Assembly (NCBI GenBank): GCA_002469845.1
Contig: DKNZ01000035.1
Location: forward strand, 1 to 11,470
DNA: 11,470 bases
Source of the DNA: Cellvibrionales bacterium UBA7375
GTDB taxonomy: Bacteria; Pseudomonadota; Gammaproteobacteria; Pseudomonadales; Porticoccaceae
Direction of reading: 5' to 3'
Below the pieces are notes generated by a model. It was not told the DNA's origin and did no database searches. It saw nothing but the letters and a program-made list of their open reading frames with translations. Position numbers and translations under genes: made by a program. Below, in pieces: positions 7,351-11,470 of this stretch. Position 1 is the first letter of the stretch. Each line of letters opens with the position of its first letter.

Positions 7351-8487
7351 TTAACGTCTAGCCTCCATCAATTTTATAAAGTGATCAAATAATGGTGCCG
7401 CATCATGGGGGCCAGGGCTTGCTTCTGGGTGCCCTTGGAAACTAAACGCCGGCTTATCAGTGCGATGAATCCCCTGCAATGAACCATCAAATAATGAGCG
7501 ATGGGTTGCTTTTAAACAGCTTGGCAATCCGTCTTCTTTAACCGAAAAACCATGATTTTGGCTGGTGATCATCACAGTTTTATTAGCAATATCTTCCACC
7601 GGATGATTGGCACCATGATGGCCAAATTTCATTTTTTCGGTTTTTGCCCCAGAGGCCAATGCCAGAAGTTGGTGCCCCAAGCAGATTCCAAATAGGGGGA
7701 TATCTGTTTTTAATAGCTCGGTAATTGCCTCAATAGCGTAGTCACAGGGCTCGGGATCACCGGGACCATTGGAAAGAAAAACACCATCGGGATTCATGGC
7801 TAACACTTCGCTAGCTGGGGTTTGCCCAGGTACAACGGTTAGATCGCATCCGCGATCAACCAGCATGCGCAAAATATTTTGCTTAACCCCAAAGTCATAG
7901 GCTACCACTTTAAATTTAAATTCAGTTTGTTGCTTATAGGCTTGACCCAACTGCCAACTCTTTTGTTGCCAAGAATAAGCCTCAGTGGTTGTCACCTGTT
8001 TTGCCAGATCCATTCCCTTTAGACCAGGGAATTTTTTAGCCGCCTCTACTGCTTTTTTGTCGTCAATATCACCGACCATAATACAGCCACTTTGCGAGCC
8101 TGTTTCTCGTAAAATTCGTGTTAGTTTTCTGGTATCTATATCGGCAATACCCACTATGCCATGATCTGTAAGATACTGATCTAAGCTTTGCTCACTGCGA
8201 AAATTTGAAACAAGTAAGGGTAAATCGCGAATAACCAATCCTGCTGCCCAGATTTGATTAGATTCTTGATCTTCACTATTAACACCAACATTTCCAATAT
8301 GTGGATAGGTCAGGGTTACAATTTGATTTGCATAAGAGGGGTCTGTGAGAATTTCTTGGTAACCGGTCAGTGCAGTATTAAAAACTACTTCACCAATAGA
8401 TTGCCCTTCAGCACCAATAGCGGTACCTCTGAAAATTGTTCCATCTGCGAGCGCAAGAACAGCCTCCCGATTGATCTGGGAATTCAC
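7351..8487 (-). CDS. carA: Carbamoyl phosphate synthase small subunit CarA
   Basis: CarA is the glutamine amidotransferase subunit: it hydrolyses glutamine and passes ammonia to CarB. The 378 residues (E. coli 382) show the N-terminal CarA-specific domain with DGTIFRGTAIG (15-25) and FNTALTGYQEILTDPSY, then a class I amidotransferase domain with SNGPGDP (239-245), the nucleophile Cys269 in GICLGHQ, and His353 and Glu355 in QGHPEASPGPHD. These catalytic positions coincide with E. coli numbering. The start is a GTG, the only plausible start after a perfect AGGAGG that lies just four bases upstream, an unusually tight spacing. It forms a unit with carB 24 bases on. The 235 bases upstream to dapB hold a possible attenuator. 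The dapB-carA-carB order also occurs in E. coli and Pseudomonas. Confidence 0.97.
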   Translation of the reverse strand: MNSQINREAVLALADGTIFRGTAIGAEGQSIGEVVFNTALTGYQEILTDPSYANQIVTLTYPHIGNVGVNSEDQESNQIWAAGLVIRDLPLLVSNFRSEQSLDQYLTDHGIVGIADIDTRKLTRILRETGSQSGCIMVGDIDDKKAVEAAKKFPGLKGMDLAKQVTTTEAYSWQQKSWQLGQAYKQQTEFKFKVVAYDFGVKQNILRMLVDRGCDLTVVPGQTPASEVLAMNPDGVFLSNGPGDPEPCDYAIEAITELLKTDIPLFGICLGHQLLALASGAKTEKMKFGHHGANHPVEDIANKTVMITSQNHGFSVKEDGLPSCLKATHRSLFDGSLQGIHRTDKPAFSFQGHPEASPGPHDAAPLFDHFIKLMEARR

Positions 8488-8491
8488 ACAA

Positions 8492-8497
8492 CCTCCT
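8492..8497 (-). promoter_or_regulatory. Strong but very close Shine-Dalgarno of carA
   Basis: A complete AGGAGG on the minus strand is separated from the carA GTG by only TTGT. It decides the start, since no other in-frame start codon lies near, but the spacing is shorter than the usual five to nine bases, and combined with GTG it may limit translation. Confidence 0.75.
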
Positions 8498-8499
8498 AA

Positions 8500-8528
8500 A
8501 TTATATTGAGTCTAACTGGCAGGATAAA
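8500..8528 (-). promoter_or_regulatory. Possible carA-proximal promoter (perfect -10, weak -35)
   Basis: On the minus strand TATAAT (8505-8500) lies 17 bases after TTTATC (8528-8523), which matches the -35 consensus at three of six positions. A start site six or seven bases on would fall inside the carA Shine-Dalgarno and give an almost leaderless mRNA. It may be chance in AT-rich DNA. Confidence 0.3.
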
Positions 8529-8553
8529 ACCGAAAAGCCTTTTGATTATTTGC

Positions 8554-8591
8554 AAAAAAACGAGATGGGACCATTTGTCTCATCTCGCTTT
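8554..8591 (-). terminator. Intrinsic terminator or attenuator upstream of carA
   Basis: Read on the minus strand, CGAGATGAGAC (8587-8577) pairs with GTCCCATCTCG (8571-8561) around a five-base loop, ten pairs with one A/C mismatch, followed by seven Us (8560-8554). It begins about 136 bases after the dapB stop and its U-tract ends 66 bases before the carA start. It may terminate dapB transcripts, or be the attenuator of carAB since the best-looking promoter lies upstream of it. Confidence 0.82.
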
Positions 8592-8612
8592 TATAAGAAA
8601 TATTCAGTATAT

Positions 8613-8626
8613 AAACCTCTCGGACC
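8613..8626 (-). promoter_or_regulatory. PyrR-binding-loop-like RNA motif in carA leader
   Basis: The minus strand reads GGTCCGAGAGGTTT. The published PyrR RNA-binding consensus, ARUCCNGNGAGGYU, is matched except for the first base and one missing N after UCC. The motif can fold with C-G, U-G and G-U pairs closing a CGAGA loop, one base shorter than the usual hexaloop. It lies 26 bases before the terminator hairpin. The match was made by eye and could be chance; whether this genome encodes PyrR cannot be seen here. Confidence 0.4.
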
Positions 8627-8630
8627 AGTG

Positions 8631-8647
8631 CCGTTATTAGTTAACGG
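8631..8647 (-). repeat. Small inverted repeat in carA leader
   Basis: CCGTTA and TAACGG, six bases each, flank a five-base loop (8637-8641) and can form a hairpin immediately before the PyrR-like motif on the minus strand. It also contains the stop codon of the short leader ORF. It might compete with other leader pairings. Confidence 0.5.
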
Positions 8648-8693
8648 ATCTGAGAAAGTATTTTAGGGTAAACATACCTGTTTTGTCCATCAT
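8637..8693 (-). other. Short ORF in dapB-carA intergenic region
   Basis: An 18-codon ORF, MMDKTGMFTLKYFLRSVN, begins at an ATG pair (8693, 8690), has a further in-frame ATG at 8675, and stops at TAA in the loop of the small inverted repeat. No Shine-Dalgarno precedes any of the three starts, and the candidate promoter -10 lies inside it, so it would be translated only from a transcript starting further upstream. It could be a leader peptide or chance; I favour chance. Confidence 0.15.
8660..8689 (-). promoter_or_regulatory. Candidate carAB promoter
   Basis: On the minus strand TGGACA (8689-8684) and TAAAAT (8665-8660) are 18 bases apart, four of six and five of six matches to sigma-70 consensus. 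Initiation near 8651-8653 would give a leader of about 165 bases carrying the inverted repeat, the PyrR-like motif and the terminator hairpin before carA. Confidence 0.5.
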
Positions 8694-8722
8694 TGATGAA
8701 TTTATTTTTTTATTCGTTAGAC

Positions 8723-9529
8723 TTATAAATCCAGGCTGAGCACGTCCTGCATACTATGAAGACCATATTTTTTTTCATTCAACCAACTTGCCGCACGAAG
8801 TGCACCGCGAGCAAAGGCCATTCGGCTAGAGGCTTTATGCGTAATTTCAACTCGCTCACCCTCTGCGGCAAATAAAACCGTATGATCACCCACCACATCA
8901 CCTGCTCTCTGGGTGGCAAAGCCAATAGTCTGTCTATCTCTTGCGCCCGTTTGTCCTTCACGCCCATAGACCGCAACATCTTTTAAGTTTCTATCAAGTG
9001 CTCCTGCGACCGACTCGCCCAAGGAGAGTGCAGTGCCCGATGGCGCATCAACTTTATGCCGATGATGGGTTTCTGAAATCTCAATATCCACCTCATCACC
9101 CAAAACTGATGCTGCCAACTCGGCTAACTTAAAACATAGGTTGACCCCAGTTGCGTAATTTGAGGCCATACAAATAGCGATCTTATTACTTGCCTGATCG
9201 ATACTTTTTAATTGTTGCTCATCAAAGCCGGTTGTACCCACTACTATTTTTTTACCCTGCTGAGCGCAGAGCTCAATATTTGCCGATGTTGATGCTGGTG
9301 TACTGAAATCGATAAGGATATCAAACTGATCAATAACCTCTTGCAGTGACGCTACAACTGTTATGTTATTGCGACCTAATCCAGCTAACTCCCCAGAATC
9401 TACGCCAATTAATGTACTATCGGGTCGCTCAATGGCCGCGCTTAGTTGCAAGCCTTTAGTCTGGGTAACTGCCTCTATTAAGGCTTTCCCCATACGTCCA
9501 CCGGCTCCAGTTATGGCTATCTTGATCAT
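8723..9529 (-). CDS. dapB: 4-hydroxy-tetrahydrodipicolinate reductase DapB
   Basis: DapB reduces hydroxytetrahydrodipicolinate with NAD(P)H in the cytosol, on the path to diaminopimelate (peptidoglycan) and lysine. From the ATG at 9529 it has 268 residues, normal for the family. The Rossmann nucleotide motif GAGGRMG is at residues 8-14, GTTGF at 98-102, and the catalytic ETHHRHKVDAPSGTAL at 153-168, with His155 and Lys159 matching the E. coli active pair. The C-terminal part, GREGQTGARDRQTIGFATQRAGDV and RVEITHKASSR, is highly conserved. A TTG four codons earlier (9541) is open, but the ATG has GGA seven bases upstream and gives the expected N-terminus MIKIAITGAGG, so I use it. dnaJ ends 39 bases upstream with no terminator between, so the two may share a transcript. 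A hairpin terminator follows about 136 bases downstream. Confidence 0.96.
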   Translation of the reverse strand: MIKIAITGAGGRMGKALIEAVTQTKGLQLSAAIERPDSTLIGVDSGELAGLGRNNITVVASLQEVIDQFDILIDFSTPASTSANIELCAQQGKKIVVGTTGFDEQQLKSIDQASNKIAICMASNYATGVNLCFKLAELAASVLGDEVDIEISETHHRHKVDAPSGTALSLGESVAGALDRNLKDVAVYGREGQTGARDRQTIGFATQRAGDVVGDHTVLFAAEGERVEITHKASSRMAFARGALRAASWLNEKKYGLHSMQDVLSLDL

Positions 9530-9568
9530 TTTTATATCCAAAATTTAGTAATTAAGGGTAACTCTACT

Positions 9569-10696
9569 CTAACCAGTGAGATTATCGAAGAATTTTTTCA
9601 CCCCATCAAACCAATTTAAGGTTCTTGGGGAATGTTTTCCTTTACCTTTTAGGCTTTTATCAAAATTTTCTAGGAGTTCACGCTGATCTTCGCCGAGGTT
9701 AATGGGTGTTTCTAGCACCACACGGCACAACAAATCTCCAGTACCACCGCCACGCACAGGAGTTACCCCTTTTCCGCGCAAACGAAACACTTTGCCACTT
9801 TGAGTCTCTGCGGGAATCTTTAATTTTACTCTGCCGGTTAGGGTTGGCACCTCTAAAACTCCGCCCAAAGCTGCTTGAGCAAAACTTATAGGAACTTCAC
9901 AGTGCAGATGACTGTCTTCACGAACAAAAATTGAATGCTCTCGAACATGAACCTGAACATAGAGGTCACCCACAGGACCACCATTGGGGCCGGCTTCGCC
10001 CTTACCGCCAAGACGAATACGATCACCAGTATCTACGCCCGCAGGAATTTTAACGGATAGTTTGGTGTATTCTTGTTTGACCCCACGACCGTTACAATCG
10101 ACACAGGGATCAGCAATAATTTGGCCTGACCCACCACATTGTGGGCAAGTCTGCTGGACTTGAAAGAAACCTTGGGACATTCGCACCTGACCCACACCAT
10201 TACAGGTAGGACATGTGGTCGGCGAAGATCCAGGTCGCGCTCCCGAACCATCACAGGTATCACAGTGAACTGATCTGGGTACATCTATTTTAATGGTCTT
10301 GCCTTTGACTGCGTCTTCTAAATCTAACTGTAAGTCATAGCGAAGATCTGCCCCTCTTGCCGGACCTGATCGGCGACCGCCGCCACCGCCACCAAAAATA
10401 TCACCAAAGACATCGCCAAACATATCGCCAAAACCAGCGCCATCGAAACCGCCACCACCACCGGAATTTCCGTCAACACCAGCATGGCCAAAACGATCAT
10501 AGGCGGCTTTTTTATCACCATCACCTAAAATTTCATAGGCTTCTTGGGCTTCTTTAAATTTCTCGCCGGAATTTTTATCATCAGGATTTCGATCTGGATG
10601 ATGTTTCATCGCAACACGACGAAATGCCTTCTTAATCTCTTGATCAGAAGCCGATTTATCCACACCCAAAACTTCATAGTAATCGCGTTTTGCCAT
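9569..10696 (-). CDS. dnaJ: Chaperone protein DnaJ (Hsp40)
   Basis: DnaJ delivers unfolded proteins to DnaK and stimulates its ATPase; it acts in the cytosol as a dimer. The 375 residues show all type I domains in order: J domain (about 4-70) with His33-Pro34-Asp35, a Gly/Phe-rich linker (about 75-108) with the repeated FGDM-FGDV-FGDI unit, a zinc domain with four CxxCxGxG motifs (Cys145/148, 162/165, 184/187, 198/201), and C-terminal substrate-binding domains with a dimerising end. All eight zinc cysteines and the HPD are present, so it should be active. The start MAKRDYYEVLGV is universal; the only ribosome site, AGGA, is 13 bases away, which is far. A terminator separates it from dnaK, so it is probably expressed at a lower level than dnaK by read-through. 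Confidence 0.98.
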   Translation of the reverse strand: MAKRDYYEVLGVDKSASDQEIKKAFRRVAMKHHPDRNPDDKNSGEKFKEAQEAYEILGDGDKKAAYDRFGHAGVDGNSGGGGGFDGAGFGDMFGDVFGDIFGGGGGGRRSGPARGADLRYDLQLDLEDAVKGKTIKIDVPRSVHCDTCDGSGARPGSSPTTCPTCNGVGQVRMSQGFFQVQQTCPQCGGSGQIIADPCVDCNGRGVKQEYTKLSVKIPAGVDTGDRIRLGGKGEAGPNGGPVGDLYVQVHVREHSIFVREDSHLHCEVPISFAQAALGGVLEVPTLTGRVKLKIPAETQSGKVFRLRGKGVTPVRGGGTGDLLCRVVLETPINLGEDQRELLENFDKSLKGKGKHSPRTLNWFDGVKKFFDNLTG

Positions 10697-10716
10697 AATG
10701 AGCTTTTATTCCTAGT

Positions 10717-10749
10717 AAAAAATAAAGGCGCGAAACTATGTTCGCGCCT
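10717..10749 (-). terminator. Intrinsic terminator between dnaK and dnaJ
   Basis: AGGCGCGAA and TTCGCGCCT (10741-10749 and 10726-10734) form a perfect nine-base stem with a six-base loop, and on the minus strand are followed by TTATTTTTTA. It starts 29 bases after the dnaK stop and its U-tract ends 20 bases before the dnaJ ATG. No clear dnaJ promoter fits in that remaining space. Confidence 0.85.
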
Positions 10750-10778
10750 AGCAGTAAGTAAAAAATTAAATCTACTGT

Positions 10779-11470
10779 TTACTTACCGTCTTTCTGAGTT
10801 TCATCAACCTCTTCGAACTCAGCATCCATAGCATCATCAGCAGGTTGCTCAGCAGCTTCACCCTGACCTTCCTCAGCTTGTTGCTCTGCATATAGCTTTT
10901 GCGCCAATGTGGCTGAAGCTTCGGATAACTCTTTAGCCGCGGCGTCGATAGCTTCTTTATCGTCACCCTGAACCACTTCCTCAACCTTGGCAATTGCCGC
11001 CTCAATAGCTGATTTTTCTTCATCTGAAGCTTTGTCACCGGCTTCTTCAAGGGTTTTCTTGGCAGCATGGGCCAAGCCATCAGCCGTATTGCGCGCCTGT
11101 ACTAGCTCTTCAAATTTTGCATCCTCTGCCGCATTGGCTTCAGCATCTGCAACCATTGCATCGATTTCTTCATCGGATAAACCTGAAGACGCTTTAATTA
11201 CAATAGACTGCTCTTTGCCCGTCGCCTTATCTTTTGCGCTTACATTCAATATACCGTTAGCATCGATATCAAAGGTAACTTCAATCTGTGGCATACCACG
11301 AGGTGCTGGCGGAATGTCAGCTAGATCAAAACGGCCTAGGGATTTGTTTTGCGCCGCCTGTTTGCGCTCACCCTGAACCACATGAATAGTTACCGCTGTT
11401 TGGTTGTCTTCAGCGGTTGAAAATACCTGTGATTTCTTGGTTGGAATTGTGGTGTTTTTCTCAATCACTG
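10779..11470 (-). CDS. dnaK: Chaperone protein DnaK (Hsp70), C-terminal part
   Basis: This is the last 230 or so residues of the Hsp70 chaperone DnaK; the gene continues past the window edge, so the GTG at 11468 is an internal Val, not a start. It begins in the substrate-binding domain at IEKNTTIPTKKSQVFSTAEDNQ and continues with the beta-sandwich (SLGRFDLADIPPAPRGMPQIEVTFDIDANGILNVSAKDK) and the alpha-helical lid (from about SSGLSDEEIDAMV). The end, DAMDAEFEEVDETQKDGK, carries the acidic AEFEEV tail typical of bacterial DnaK plus a few extra polar residues beyond the E. coli end. The ATPase domain is outside the window. dnaJ lies next, after a terminator. DnaK with DnaJ and GrpE refolds proteins and in this phylum usually restrains the heat-shock sigma factor. 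Confidence 0.98.
   Translation of the reverse strand, partial: VIEKNTTIPTKKSQVFSTAEDNQTAVTIHVVQGERKQAAQNKSLGRFDLADIPPAPRGMPQIEVTFDIDANGILNVSAKDKATGKEQSIVIKASSGLSDEEIDAMVADAEANAAEDAKFEELVQARNTADGLAHAAKKTLEEAGDKASDEEKSAIEAAIAKVEEVVQGDDKEAIDAAAKELSEASATLAQKLYAEQQAEEGQGEAAEQPADDAMDAEFEEVDETQKDGK

Noticed and set aside
9530..9541. TTG start for dapB giving four extra residues
   Set aside because: The ATG at 9529 has a properly spaced GGA and yields the standard DapB N-terminus.
10391..10432. Short tandem repeat in dnaJ encoding FGDM, FGDV, FGDI
   Set aside because: The same kind of repeat occurs in the Gly/Phe linker of E. coli DnaJ, so it is family-typical and not a new repeat element.
10357..10557. 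His/Arg/Gln-rich plus-strand ORF opposite dnaJ
   Set aside because: The low-complexity product is the mirror of the DnaJ Gly/Phe-rich linker coding sequence and has no ribosome site.
10987..11376. 129-codon ORF on the plus strand opposite dnaK
   Set aside because: Long antisense frames opposite dnaK are a known codon-bias by-product. The Ala/Ser-rich product has no recognisable domain and the minus frame is unmistakably DnaK.
11468..11470. GTG near the window edge as a start for a 229-residue protein
   Set aside because: The sequence enters in the middle of the DnaK substrate-binding domain, so this Val is internal and the gene is cut by the window.

Overview
The window looks like chromosomal core DNA from a gammaproteobacterium of moderate GC content. 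The minus-strand order dnaK-dnaJ-dapB-carA-carB-greA is the one I know from Pseudomonas and relatives, and DapB, CarA, GreA and DnaK keep family motifs at the residue positions seen in E. coli or Pseudomonas. The base composition is lower in GC than Pseudomonas. A marine lineage related to the Cellvibrionales would fit, but that placement is inference. I see no mobile element, tRNA, rRNA, CRISPR array or foreign-looking island, and no disrupted gene.

Layout from left to right: the C-terminal part of an FTR1-type iron permease (plus strand, cut by the window start) and the monothiol glutaredoxin gene grxD (minus) converge on a shared bidirectional terminator at about 902-942. A 211-base gap then holds a good sigma-70 promoter and a GC-rich hairpin, followed by the plus-strand pair argD-argF (late arginine biosynthesis), which ends in a hairpin at about 3581-3610. 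Everything to the right is on the minus strand: greA, carB and carA (carB and greA overlap by one base), a 235-base leader or intergenic region, dapB, dnaJ, and the C-terminal third of dnaK cut by the window end. A clear terminator lies between dnaK and dnaJ.

The genes connect metabolically. CarAB makes carbamoyl phosphate, which ArgF uses for citrulline in arginine synthesis and which is also the first precursor of pyrimidines. ArgD makes N-acetylornithine, and in E. coli the same enzyme also serves the lysine/diaminopimelate pathway, to which DapB belongs. The FTR1 and Grx4 genes both concern iron (uptake and Fe-S cluster handling). DnaK/DnaJ are chaperones and GreA rescues backtracked RNA polymerase.

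The most interesting region is the space upstream of carA (8488-8722). On the minus strand it holds a candidate promoter, a short ORF, a small inverted repeat, a stretch differing by one substitution and one missing base from the published PyrR-binding RNA consensus, and a terminator hairpin with seven Us before carA. Together these resemble a pyrimidine attenuator, although the hairpin could simply terminate dapB. No wholly new multi-gene system is visible; the genes are ordinary and the novelty lies in regulation.
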